Source: Marimonas lutisalis (GTDB lineage Bacteria; Pseudomonadota; Alphaproteobacteria; Rhodobacterales; Rhodobacteraceae). From it: DNA of 64,000 bases. The stretch spans positions 802,001-866,000 of the forward strand of contig NZ_SKCI01000002.1 in NCBI RefSeq assembly GCF_005434965.1, read 5' to 3'. The stretch's first letter is position 1, and every line of letters starts with the position of its first letter. Position numbers and translations under genes: made by a program. The notes under the pieces are model-generated. The model was not told where the DNA came from, made no database searches, and saw only the letters and a list, made by a program, of their open reading frames with translations. This document shows positions 1 to 10,449 of this stretch, one piece after another.

Positions 1-2176
<2,176 letters not shown>

Positions 2177-2225
2177 GCCGGATGCAGATATCCGGGCGCG
2201 CCCGGCGCGCCCGGAGCAAGATCAA

Positions 2226-2256
2226 GGGCCGCCCCGGAAAAGGGGCGGCCCTTTTT
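2226..2256 (+). terminator. Rho-independent terminator of katG
   Basis: A perfect 10-bp stem (2226-2235 with 2242-2251), 6-base loop, then five T. It sits 50 bases after the katG stop and just before the end of the convergent fusion gene. Confidence 0.9.
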
Positions 2257-2263
2257 CATGCCT

Positions 2264-3466
2264 CTATCTGCGTGTGAACACCGCGATCTCGCGGTTGGCA
2301 AAGGGCGACTGCCGCGTTTCCATTTCGAAATTGCCCAGATCATCAATGAGCCGTTGCAGCGCAGCGCGCGTGAACACGAAGGTCTGGTCGACCTTCCGGC
2401 TGCTGACGCCGATCAGCGGAAGATGATCGAGGCCTTCGGGAATATCGCCAAGACGCCGGAATTTCTTGTCCTGCAGGGTCGGGAATTCGATGATCAGGCG
2501 TTCGCGGGTCAACTCGACCGCTTTTGCGAGAAAGGAACTGAAATCGGCGATATGATGCAGCACGTTCAATACGAGCACATCGTCATGCGGGCCGATCTCG
2601 TCGGACTTGAGAAAATCGCCGCAGATGAACCGGGCGTCGCTGTGGAGCAGTTCGCCGATGCGCTTGGCTGCATCCAGCCGGCTTTGGCGCAGGTCGATGC
2701 CGGTAAGTTGCGTGGCGCCAAAACGTTCATACCAGAACAGCATGTCCCCCATCGCGCAGCCGATATCGAGAACGGAGCGATCACGCAGTGGGGTATCCGC
2801 GATCTGGTCGAATGTCTGGCGGCGTGAGCCGTTGGTGTGGGAAAACCGCTGGTGCGATGTGGTCATTTGCCGGGGCAGGAGCACCTCCTGGTATTCCACA
2901 CCCGGAAAGCCGAGAACGGCATCGATATCTTCCTGTGGCGGCAGCGGGACATGACGGCCGCGCAGGGCGGCGTGAACAAAGCATCGGTCGGTTTGCGGCA
3001 TCTCATCGGTGCCGTTTGCGTTGAAGAGCACGTCATAGGCGATGTTGTGCGCCTCCAGGACGTCGACAAGCTGTTGGTACAGGGAGAACAGATCGACCTG
3101 TTCGAGGATCGAATGCCACATATCGGCAGGATAAGCGGGTGTGCCGGGCCGGGTTTCCTCGATTTCAGTGCGCGCCGTGGCGCGATCGAGCAGGTCGTCG
3201 ATCGGGGCGACGATGACTGTTGCCTTGTCGATCTCGCCGCGAGCCAGGCATCCTTTCAGAACCTCGTCCTCCAGCAGGTTCCAGGTGATGAGCGGCGCGC
3301 CGGACCTGAACCGTTTGGGCGCCAGTAGCAGCAGGTTGTAGTGGAGCACGGCATCGCTGGCTGGGATGTGTCCCCGCTGAAGTTCGTAGGCAAAGACCGC
3401 GTCCTGGTGATTTCTTTCGATCCAGGTCGATTTGCCCGAATTGGTGGGCCCCACCACTAGACGCAT
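2264..3466 (-). CDS. P-loop NTPase / SAM methyltransferase fusion protein
   Basis: A 400-residue two-domain protein of unknown role. The N-terminal part opens with MRLVVGPTNSGKS, a Walker A loop (GxxxxGKS) at residues 6-13, followed by about 190 residues resembling a small kinase-like P-loop domain. The C-terminal part is a class I SAM-dependent methyltransferase: motif I VLDIGCAMGD, acidic motif II LTGIDLRQS, and LVLNVLHHIADF at the motif IV position. The ATG at 3466 is chosen because GGAGAG lies four bases upstream; the frame could extend to 3523 but has no such site. It is convergent with katG and is separated by 99 bp from the upstream peptidase gene, so it may be transcribed alone or as the tail of that operon. 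The two folds are clear; substrate and coupling are unknown. Confidence 0.8.
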   Translation of the reverse strand: MRLVVGPTNSGKSTWIERNHQDAVFAYELQRGHIPASDAVLHYNLLLLAPKRFRSGAPLITWNLLEDEVLKGCLARGEIDKATVIVAPIDDLLDRATARTEIEETRPGTPAYPADMWHSILEQVDLFSLYQQLVDVLEAHNIAYDVLFNANGTDEMPQTDRCFVHAALRGRHVPLPPQEDIDAVLGFPGVEYQEVLLPRQMTTSHQRFSHTNGSRRQTFDQIADTPLRDRSVLDIGCAMGDMLFWYERFGATQLTGIDLRQSRLDAAKRIGELLHSDARFICGDFLKSDEIGPHDDVLVLNVLHHIADFSSFLAKAVELTRERLIIEFPTLQDKKFRRLGDIPEGLDHLPLIGVSSRKVDQTFVFTRAALQRLIDDLGNFEMETRQSPFANREIAVFTRR

Positions 3467-3565
3467 GTTTCTCTCCGACACAAAGACTGGCCTTTGTGTT
3501 TCACAGCGCATCCATGGGGACAAGGCTCTTGCCGGATTGGTGGGCTGGCCATTCGCGGCGACGTC

Positions 3566-4951
3566 TCAGCCGGGGGTGCCACCTTCGCCGATGTCCCAGA
3601 AGAGGCCCGCCATGACGCGCAGCGCGTCGCGGCAGACGGGTTTGAGGACGTGTTCGTTGGGGGCGTGCTGCGAACAGGCGCGGTAGGAATGCGGTATCCA
3701 GATCGTCGGTAGGCCAAGGATGCCGGCAAAGGCATCGTTGGGCAGAGAGCCTGCGAGGTTCGGCAGGACATGCGGTGTCTGGCCCGAGGTCTCTTGAAGC
3801 GAGGCGCGCACATATTCGACCCAGGGATGATCGGGATCGAGCCGGGTGGCGGCGAAAAAGCCGCGTTCGAAGGGTTCGATCCTGACCCTCTGGAAGCCGT
3901 GTTCATCGAGGTGGCGGCGCAGCGACGGCAAAACCGCCTCGGTATCGGTGCCGACGACGAAGCGCAGCTGGCAGGTGGCGCGCGCCGAGGCGGAAATGGC
4001 GTTGACCGGGGCCTCGGGGACGCCGCTTTTCATCGCGAGGATGGCAAAGCTGTTCCAGGCATAGGCGCGTTCGGCCGGGGTGAGGCTTTCTTCGCCCCAG
4101 TCGAGATCGATCGCGGGGCCTTCGCCGCCTTCGATCGGCAGGTCGCGCAGGGCGGCGCGGACCTTGTCGGTCAGGCTGTCGGGGCGCCATTCGGGGATTT
4201 GCAGCTGTCCGCGCGCATCGGTGATGGTGGAAAGCGCCTGCGCCAGGATCATCGCCGGGTCGGCCAGCAGCCCGCCCCAGTTGCCGGAATGGTGCGCGCC
4301 TTCGCGCAGGTCGACGGAAAGATCGAAGGTGATGCCCCCGCGCGAGCCCATGAACATGGTGGGCGTTTCAGGCTGAAGGCGGGGGCCGTCGGAGGCGATG
4401 AGCACGTCGGCCGAGAGCCTGTCCTGGTGCGCCGCAAAGAATTCGGACAGGCCGGGCGAGCCGGTCTCCTCGCTCATTTCCAGCACGATACGGGTGTTGA
4501 AACCCAGTTTGCCGCGGGTTTCGAGCACGGATTCCAGCGCGGCGAGGTTGATGAGGTGCTGGCCCTTGTTGTCGGCGCTGCCGCGGCCATAGAGGCGGTC
4601 GCCTTCCTCGATCAGCTTGAAGGGTTCGAGCCCTTCGCGCCACATGCCGTGCTGCGCGCGGATCACGTCACCGTGGCCATAGGTGAGGATGGTGGGCAGG
4701 TCGTCGCCTTCATGCCGTTCGCCCACAAGGAAGGGGCCACCGCCGGGCACGGGGTTGTCGAACAGCTCGGTCGTGAAGCCCAGACGTTCCAGCCGGGGTT
4801 GCATCGCCTCGACCAGGTAGCGGCGCAGCTCGGGGGCGGCGTCGGGGTTCTGGCTTTCACTGGGATAGGCGACGAGATCGGCCAGATCGCTCTGGAACTG
4901 GCCCTTGTCGAAATAGCGGGTGACGGCGTCGATGGCGGATTGGCGGGACAT
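3566..4951 (-). CDS. M20 family metallopeptidase (dipeptidase/deacylase type)
   Basis: Zinc-dependent amidohydrolase of the M20 group (ArgE/DapE/CPG2/carnosinase-like), 461 aa, expected in the cytoplasm. Metal-site motifs are visible: TYGHGDV (first His and Asp), GRGSADNKG (bridging Asp) and EMSEETGSPG (catalytic Glu pair), with a dimerisation/lid domain in between (SRGGITFDL... AHHSGNWGG). It is the last gene of the leftward peptide-transport operon, three bases after the gamma-glutamyltransferase-like gene, so it probably hydrolyses the imported di- or oligopeptide or an N-acyl amino acid. The exact substrate cannot be read from sequence. Confidence 0.92.
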   Translation of the reverse strand: MSRQSAIDAVTRYFDKGQFQSDLADLVAYPSESQNPDAAPELRRYLVEAMQPRLERLGFTTELFDNPVPGGGPFLVGERHEGDDLPTILTYGHGDVIRAQHGMWREGLEPFKLIEEGDRLYGRGSADNKGQHLINLAALESVLETRGKLGFNTRIVLEMSEETGSPGLSEFFAAHQDRLSADVLIASDGPRLQPETPTMFMGSRGGITFDLSVDLREGAHHSGNWGGLLADPAMILAQALSTITDARGQLQIPEWRPDSLTDKVRAALRDLPIEGGEGPAIDLDWGEESLTPAERAYAWNSFAILAMKSGVPEAPVNAISASARATCQLRFVVGTDTEAVLPSLRRHLDEHGFQRVRIEPFERGFFAATRLDPDHPWVEYVRASLQETSGQTPHVLPNLAGSLPNDAFAGILGLPTIWIPHSYRACSQHAPNEHVLKPVCRDALRVMAGLFWDIGEGGTPG

Positions 4952-4954
4952 GGC

Positions 4955-6538
4955 TCAGGCCTCGTGCGGTTCGGAGATGGCATCGCCCCAGGGCGACATG
5001 ATTTCAGTGCAGCCGGAATTGAGCCCCTTGCGGCGCATGACGCCGGCCGGGCAGGCGAAGGCGTAGGGAAAGACGGCACGGCGCGCGGTGCGCACCTCAT
5101 GCTCAACCCCGAGCGCGGCGACGGTTTCGGCGGGCAGGGTTTCATCGGCCACGACAAGCGGACCGCCCGAGACGTCGATCCGCGGATGGTGAAACGCCTG
5201 GCCCACGTCCATGCCGAAATCGGCGACAAAGGCCGAGAGCTGGGCCACGGCCGAGACGATCTTGCGCCCGCCGCTGGCGCCGAAGGCGAACATCGTGTCG
5301 CCCGGGGCCTTGCCGATGACGGGGCAGACATTCATCAGGCAGCGTTTGCCCGCGCCCAGCGAATTGGGCCGGCCCTGGACCGGGTCGAACCACATGATGC
5401 CGTTGTTCATCAGGAAGCCGGTCGAGCGCGAGACGACGCGCGACCCAAAGAGCGAGAGCAGCGTCTGGGTTTGCGAGACCATGTTGCCGTGCCGGTCGAC
5501 GACCGAGAAATGCGTGGTGCAGCCGGGGGCGGCGGGGTGTTCGGCGTTGTCGCCCATGGTGGACAGGCGGGTTTCGTAGGCGCCCTTGAGCCCACGGGCA
5601 TAGGCGGCAAAGGCGGTGCCATCGGGTGCCGTGCCGGCAAGCCCCGTTTCGGCGGCGATGGTCAGCGCCTCTTGCAGGGTGGGGCCGGCGGTGAGACCGG
5701 GGACCGCATGCATCTGCGTGCCGCGATAATCGAAGCTGAGCGCGGGGGCGAACTCGGCCCGGTAGGCGCGCAGATCGTCCTGCGACAGGCGGCTGCCCTT
5801 GGCCTGCATGTCGGCGGCCAGTGCGGCTCCTAGATCGCCATCGTAAAGCGCGCGGGCGCCATCGCGGGCGATCTGATCGAGGCTGTCGGCCATTTTCGAC
5901 TGGTCGAGCCGTTTTTCGGCCAGCGAGGTCCAGGCGCCGATCGTGGGCCATTGGCCGTCTTCGAGGAAGAGCGCGGCGGCGTCGGGATCCTTGGCCAGTT
6001 CGCGGGTGCACGACGCGATGATGAGCGCGGCATACCAATCGACCAGCATGCCCTGGCGGGCATGGGCGATGGCGGGGGCCAGGAGCTCGGCCCAGGGCAT
6101 CCGGCCCCAGCGGTCATGCGCCTGGCCCAGCCCGTCGACCACGCCGGGCACGGCGACGGCGGTGGCGCCCTGAACGTTGCGGTTTTCGACGACTTCTTCC
6201 CAGGGGAAGAGATCACCGGCCACGCCACGGCCCGAGAGCGGGTAATCGGCGATATCCAGCGCGGCAGGCGCGCGCATGCCGTGGTTGAGGGCGATGGCGT
6301 CGCCCTTGTCGGCGCGCCAAAGCATCATGGCGCCGCCGCCCGCCGGGCCGCTCATCCAGGGTTCGAGAACGCCGAGCACGAAGGAGGTGGCCACCGCCGC
6401 ATCGACGGCATCGCCGCCGGCGGCCAGAACCTCGGCGCCGGCCTGCGCGGCCAGGCTGTGCTGGGCCGCGACAACGCCGCCCTTGGTTTCGATCACCGTC
6501 TTGGTGACGGTCTGGGTGCGGGAGAGAGACGCGCTCAT
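4955..6538 (-). CDS. Gamma-glutamyltransferase family protein, no signal peptide
   Basis: Ntn-hydrolase of the gamma-glutamyltransferase/cephalosporin acylase family, 527 aa. It carries the usual N-terminal GGVVAAQHSLAAQAGAEVL and GGDAVDAAVA segments and the autoprocessing site CTTHFSVVDRHGN, where the first Thr should become the N-terminal nucleophile of the small subunit. The ATG at 6538 has an AGGA site eight bases upstream and lies five bases before the end of the preceding ATPase gene; a longer frame to 6715 only overlaps that gene. No signal peptide is visible, unlike the periplasmic E. coli enzyme, so it should act on gamma-glutamyl compounds after uptake. The family also includes acylases, so transpeptidase, hydrolase or acylase activity are all possible. 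Confidence 0.9.
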   Translation of the reverse strand: MSASLSRTQTVTKTVIETKGGVVAAQHSLAAQAGAEVLAAGGDAVDAAVATSFVLGVLEPWMSGPAGGGAMMLWRADKGDAIALNHGMRAPAALDIADYPLSGRGVAGDLFPWEEVVENRNVQGATAVAVPGVVDGLGQAHDRWGRMPWAELLAPAIAHARQGMLVDWYAALIIASCTRELAKDPDAAALFLEDGQWPTIGAWTSLAEKRLDQSKMADSLDQIARDGARALYDGDLGAALAADMQAKGSRLSQDDLRAYRAEFAPALSFDYRGTQMHAVPGLTAGPTLQEALTIAAETGLAGTAPDGTAFAAYARGLKGAYETRLSTMGDNAEHPAAPGCTTHFSVVDRHGNMVSQTQTLLSLFGSRVVSRSTGFLMNNGIMWFDPVQGRPNSLGAGKRCLMNVCPVIGKAPGDTMFAFGASGGRKIVSAVAQLSAFVADFGMDVGQAFHHPRIDVSGGPLVVADETLPAETVAALGVEHEVRTARRAVFPYAFACPAGVMRRKGLNSGCTEIMSPWGDAISEPHEA

Positions 6539-6542
6539 GAGC

Positions 6543-7538
6543 TTATCCTTGGAACATCTCGGTTTCGGGATCGTAGAGGTGGCATTCAACATGCCCGTCA
6601 CTGGTCGGGATAGGGCGCGGCGCGGTGGCGGCGCAGAATTCGGTGGCCGAGGCGCAGCGCGGATGGAAGGCGCAGCCCGAAGGCGGATCGATCGGGTTCG
6701 GATAGGCGGCGCCAAGATGGGTGTCGGGAACGCCGAGGCCCGGCTCGGGCGTGAGCACCGAGTCGAGCAGCGCGCCGGAATAGGGGTGGCGTGCGGTCTC
6801 GAAAAGCGCGCCGGTTTCGGCCTCTTCCACGATCCGGCCGAGATACATGACGGCCACGCGGGTGGCCAAATGTTCGACCACGGCGAGGTTGTGGGAAATG
6901 AAGAGATAGGTCAGCCCAAATTCGCGCCGAAGCTCGCCCAGGAGGTTGAGGATCTGGGATTGCACCGAGACATCCAGCGCCGAGGTGGGCTCGTCACAGA
7001 TGACGATCTCGGGTTTCATGATCAGGGCGCGGGCGATGGCGACGCGCTGGCGCTGACCGCCCGACATCTGGCTGGGATAGGTGTTCATCACCCGGGCGGG
7101 CAGGCCCACCACATCGAGGATGTCGCGCACCGCCTGCATCTGGCTGGCCCGGTCGCCGATGCCATGCACCCGCAGCGGCAGCGAGATGATGTCGGCGATG
7201 GATTTGCGCGGGTTGAGCGAGCTGTAGGGATCCTGGAAAATCGGCTGGATGCGGCGGGCGAGCTTCAGCCGGTCCTGGCCGCCGAGCGCCTCGCCATCGA
7301 CGAGAACCTGGCCGCTGGTGGGCGCTTCGAGCCCCAGAAGGATCTTGGCCAGCGTGGATTTCCCGCAGCCGGATTCGCCGACAAGGCCCAGCACCTCGCC
7401 CCGCCCGAGTGTCAGGGTCACGTCGTTGACGGCGGTCAACGGCTTGCGCACGCCCATCAGGCCCTGCTTGACGGTATAGACCTTGGAGACGCCGCGCAGT
7501 TCGAGAACCGGGGTGTCGGGGGGTGACATTGCATTCAT
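6543..7538 (-). CDS. Oligopeptide/dipeptide ABC transporter ATPase (DppF/OppF type)
   Basis: Second ATPase of the peptide importer, 331 aa. Walker A GESGCGKST, signature MSGGQRQRVAIARAL, Walker B IVICDEPTSALD and H-loop FISHNLAVV are all intact. The C-terminal tail with HPYSGALLDSVL and a Cys-containing HPRC segment is typical of the Opp/Dpp ATPases. The ATG at 7538 overlaps the stop of the upstream ATPase gene by four bases (translational coupling), which is why the longer frame to 7583 is rejected. Confidence 0.96.
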   Translation of the reverse strand: MNAMSPPDTPVLELRGVSKVYTVKQGLMGVRKPLTAVNDVTLTLGRGEVLGLVGESGCGKSTLAKILLGLEAPTSGQVLVDGEALGGQDRLKLARRIQPIFQDPYSSLNPRKSIADIISLPLRVHGIGDRASQMQAVRDILDVVGLPARVMNTYPSQMSGGQRQRVAIARALIMKPEIVICDEPTSALDVSVQSQILNLLGELRREFGLTYLFISHNLAVVEHLATRVAVMYLGRIVEEAETGALFETARHPYSGALLDSVLTPEPGLGVPDTHLGAAYPNPIDPPSGCAFHPRCASATEFCAATAPRPIPTSDGHVECHLYDPETEMFQG

Positions 7539-8530
7539 GCCGGGGCCTCCTCTTCCGTGCGCCGGCCCTGGGGATGCACGCAACGGAACATGTGGCCGTC
7601 CTCCTCGCGCCTGGGGATATCGCCGCGGCAGGCGTCAACGGCGTGTTCGCAGCGGGTGCGGAAGGCGCAACCGCTGATATCTCCGATCAGCGAGGGCACG
7701 ATGCCGGGAATGGTGCCCAGCGTCGAGCCGCGTTCGGTCTTGCCGGGCAGCGGGATGCAGCGCAGAAGGCCACGGGTATAGGGATGGGTGGGGGCGTTGA
7801 AGATTGCCCCGGCCGTGCCGGTTTCGACCAGTTCGCCGGCATACATCACCGCCACCTTGTCGGCGACGCGGGCAACCACGCCAAGGTCATGTGTGATGAG
7901 GATCATCGCCATGTCCATTTCGCGCACGAGATCGACCAAGAGGCGCAGGATCTGCGCCTGGATCGTCACATCGAGCGCGGTGGTGGGTTCGTCGGCGATG
8001 ATGAGTTCCGGCCCGCACATCAGCGCCATGGCGATCATCACCCGTTGCCGTAATCCGCCCGAGAGCTGGTGCGGGTATTGGCCAAGGCGGCTGGCCGCCG
8101 AGGTGATGCCGACCTTTTCCAGAAGTTCGACGGCACGGTCGCGGGCGGCTTCGCGCGAGACGTTCCTGTGCAGCAGCAGCGCTTCGGTCAGCTGGTCGCC
8201 GATCGTGTAGGCGGGGTTGAGCGAGGTCATCGGTTCCTGGAAGATCATCGACATGCGCGCACCGCGCAGCGAGCGCATCTTGCGTCGGCTGGCGCGGGTC
8301 AGGTCGACCCCGTCGAAATCCATCCGGTCGGCGCGGCGGTCGATCTGTTTGCCCAGGAGGCCCATGACCGCCAGCGAGGTGAGTGATTTGCCCGAGCCGG
8401 ATTCACCGACTATCGAGAGAACCTCGCCGCGCTGCAGGTCGAAATCGATGCCGCGCACGGCGTGCAGCGTGCCGCCGCCGACGGGGATGTCGATGCTGAG
8501 ATTGCGGACGGAAAGAAGCGGATCGGCCAT
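7535..8530 (-). CDS. Oligopeptide/dipeptide ABC transporter ATPase (DppD/OppD type)
   Basis: First ATPase of the importer, 331 aa. Walker A GESGSGKS, signature LSGGLRQRVMIAMAL, Walker B LIIADEPTTALD, H-loop LITHDLGVV, and the C-terminal PHPYTRGLL plus Cys-rich region (GCAFRTRCEHAVDAC) seen in Opp/Dpp ATPases, where some members carry an iron-sulfur cluster. It lies three bases after the permease gene and overlaps the next ATPase by four bases. Confidence 0.96.
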   Translation of the reverse strand: MADPLLSVRNLSIDIPVGGGTLHAVRGIDFDLQRGEVLSIVGESGSGKSLTSLAVMGLLGKQIDRRADRMDFDGVDLTRASRRKMRSLRGARMSMIFQEPMTSLNPAYTIGDQLTEALLLHRNVSREAARDRAVELLEKVGITSAASRLGQYPHQLSGGLRQRVMIAMALMCGPELIIADEPTTALDVTIQAQILRLLVDLVREMDMAMILITHDLGVVARVADKVAVMYAGELVETGTAGAIFNAPTHPYTRGLLRCIPLPGKTERGSTLGTIPGIVPSLIGDISGCAFRTRCEHAVDACRGDIPRREEDGHMFRCVHPQGRRTEEEAPA

Positions 8531-8533
8531 CGG

Positions 8534-9430
8534 TCAGTTCCTGTTTTCCGGGGCGGTGACATCGCGCAGCCCGTCACCCATCAGGTTGATCGCCAGCACC
8601 AGCAGGAAGAGCACCGCGCCGGGGATCAGCACCAGCCAGGGCTCAAAGAGCATCATGTTCTTGCCTTCGCTGACCATCAGGCCCCAGCTGGGCGTGGGCG
8701 GTTGCACGCCAAGGCCGAGGAAGCTGAGCGCCGCTTCGAGCAGGATGGCGTGGGCCATTTCCAGCGTGACGACAACGATCAGGTTGTTGACGATGTTGGG
8801 CATGATCTCGGTCAGCAGGATGCGGGGCGTCGAGGCGCCGATGGCCTGGGCCGCGGCGACGTATTCGCGCCGGCGCACCTGCAGCGTGGAGGCGCGCATG
8901 ACCACGGCAAAGCGATCCCAGAGCAACAGGCCAAGCACGACGATCACCACGGTAAGGGAGCCGCCGAGGATGGCGACGACGGCGAGTGCCACCAGCACCA
9001 CCGGCATGGCCAGCCGCACGTTGATGAGGAAGGTCACCACCGCGTCGACCTTGCCGCCGAAATAGCCGGCAGCCACGCCCATGGCGGTGCCGATCACGCC
9101 CGAGATGACGGCAGCGATGACGCCGATCATGAGCGAGACGCGCGCGCCGTAGATGAGGCGCGAGAGGTAATCGCGGCCGAGGTGATCGGTGCCGAGCGGG
9201 TGTTCCCAGGTACCGCCGAGAAAGACCGGCGGCTGCATCCGGTCCATCAAGCTCTGGGCATAGGGATCATGCGGGGCAAGCAGCGGGGCGAGCAGCGCGA
9301 TGATCGCAAGGATCGCAACGACGATGGCGCCGATGAGAAGGCCCTGGTGGCCGAAGACACGCTTGCGCAGGAGCTGGCCGGGCGTGGGGCCGGTGATTTC
9401 CTGCAGGAGGGGGTCTGTCATATCGGTCAT
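8534..9430 (-). CDS. Peptide ABC transporter permease (DppC type)
   Basis: Inner-membrane permease, 298 aa, with a cytoplasmic N-terminal segment, a first helix (GLLIGAIVVAILAIIALLAPLL), the OppC-family N-terminal module HDPYAQSLMDRMQPP, the phrase GTDHLGRDYLSRLIYGARVSL and the EAA-loop region (EYVAAAQAIGASTPRILLTEIMPN) that contacts the ATPase. Six membrane segments can be drawn. It follows dppB-like gene by one base and is part of the same operon. Confidence 0.95.
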   Translation of the reverse strand: MTDMTDPLLQEITGPTPGQLLRKRVFGHQGLLIGAIVVAILAIIALLAPLLAPHDPYAQSLMDRMQPPVFLGGTWEHPLGTDHLGRDYLSRLIYGARVSLMIGVIAAVISGVIGTAMGVAAGYFGGKVDAVVTFLINVRLAMPVVLVALAVVAILGGSLTVVIVVLGLLLWDRFAVVMRASTLQVRRREYVAAAQAIGASTPRILLTEIMPNIVNNLIVVVTLEMAHAILLEAALSFLGLGVQPPTPSWGLMVSEGKNMMLFEPWLVLIPGAVLFLLVLAINLMGDGLRDVTAPENRN

Positions 9431-9431
9431 G

Positions 9432-10349
9432 TCAGCTGCTCCTCATGCGCGGATCGAGCCAGGCGTTCAGCACATCGGCGAGAAAGGTGAAGACGATGTA
9501 GAACATCGAGAAGATCAGGATCAGCGCCTGCACGGTGGGCAGATCGTTGCGCCCGATGCTTTCCCAGGCGAGGAAGCCCGCGCCGTGCAGCGCGAAGATC
9601 GATTCCACCACGATCGAACCGCCCAGCATGAAGCCCATCTGCACGGCGGCGAGCGACACCACCGGGATGATCGCGTTGCGCAGGGCGTGCTTGAACATCA
9701 CCCGCATTTCGGGGGCGCCCTTGGCCCGGGCGGTGCGGATGTAGTCGGAGTTCAGCACTTCGAGCATGCCGGCACGCGTCAGCCGCATGATGGCGGGCAT
9801 GGCGTAATAGCCCAGGACGATGGTGGGCATGACGAAATGCCGCCAAGTCGAAGCGCCCGAGGGCGGCAGCCAGCCAAGTTGAATTGCGAAGACCACGATC
9901 AGGATGAGCCCGAACCAGAAGCTGGGCATCGCCTGGCCGGCAACCGACAGGAAGAGCGCGACCCGGTCAATGAGCGAGTTGGGCCGGATCGCTGCGGCAA
10001 CGCCCAAGGGTACGGCCGTAAGAAGCGCAAAGCTGATACCGCAGACGCCGAGGAGCATGGTGACCGAAAGCCGTTCGGCGATCAGCGACGCCACCGGCAA
10101 CTTGAAATAGTAGCTTTCGCCGAAATCGCCCTGCAGCGCGGAGAAGAGCCAGTCGCCATACTGCACCAGCATCGGGCGGTCGAAGCCGTATAGCTTGCGC
10201 AGGGCCTCGATGTCTTCGCCCGAGGCGGTTTCGCCCGCCAGGGCGGCGGCGGGATCGCCGGACAGGAAAAGTAGCGAGAAGCTGATGAACGAGACGGTGA
10301 AGGCCACGAGAATGGCCAGCCCGAGACGTTTCAGGATGAATTGCAGCAT
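9432..10349 (-). CDS. Peptide ABC transporter permease (DppB type)
   Basis: Inner-membrane permease, 305 aa. N-terminal helix MLQFILKRLGLAILVAFTVSF, the family phrase LGVAAAIRPNSLIDR and the EAA loop DYIRTARAKGAPEMRVMFKHALRNA are visible, followed by the terminal helix and LDPRMRSS. It is the first permease after the binding-protein gene, from which it is separated by 100 bp containing a strong hairpin. Confidence 0.95.
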   Translation of the reverse strand: MLQFILKRLGLAILVAFTVSFISFSLLFLSGDPAAALAGETASGEDIEALRKLYGFDRPMLVQYGDWLFSALQGDFGESYYFKLPVASLIAERLSVTMLLGVCGISFALLTAVPLGVAAAIRPNSLIDRVALFLSVAGQAMPSFWFGLILIVVFAIQLGWLPPSGASTWRHFVMPTIVLGYYAMPAIMRLTRAGMLEVLNSDYIRTARAKGAPEMRVMFKHALRNAIIPVVSLAAVQMGFMLGGSIVVESIFALHGAGFLAWESIGRNDLPTVQALILIFSMFYIVFTFLADVLNAWLDPRMRSS

Positions 10350-10412
10350 GGCGTTTCCTTGGCCCGGGCAGGCGCCGGGACGTCAGGTAGAAGTGACGAG
10401 GGGCACGGATGC

Positions 10413-10440
10413 GCCCCGCGGCGCCGGAGCGCCGCGGGGC
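10413..10440 (-). promoter_or_regulatory. Intercistronic hairpin between binding-protein and permease genes
   Basis: Perfect 12-bp G+C stem (10413-10424 with 10429-10440) and 4-base loop, without a T run on the transcribed strand. In this position such stems often stabilise the upstream message or trim read-through so that the binding protein is made in excess; that role is inferred. Confidence 0.65.
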
Positions 10441-10449
10441 GGGACGCGA

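Noticed and set aside
3770..5833. 687-residue open frame on the plus strand
   Set aside because: Antisense shadow of the M20 peptidase and gamma-glutamyltransferase-like genes, with no recognisable motifs.
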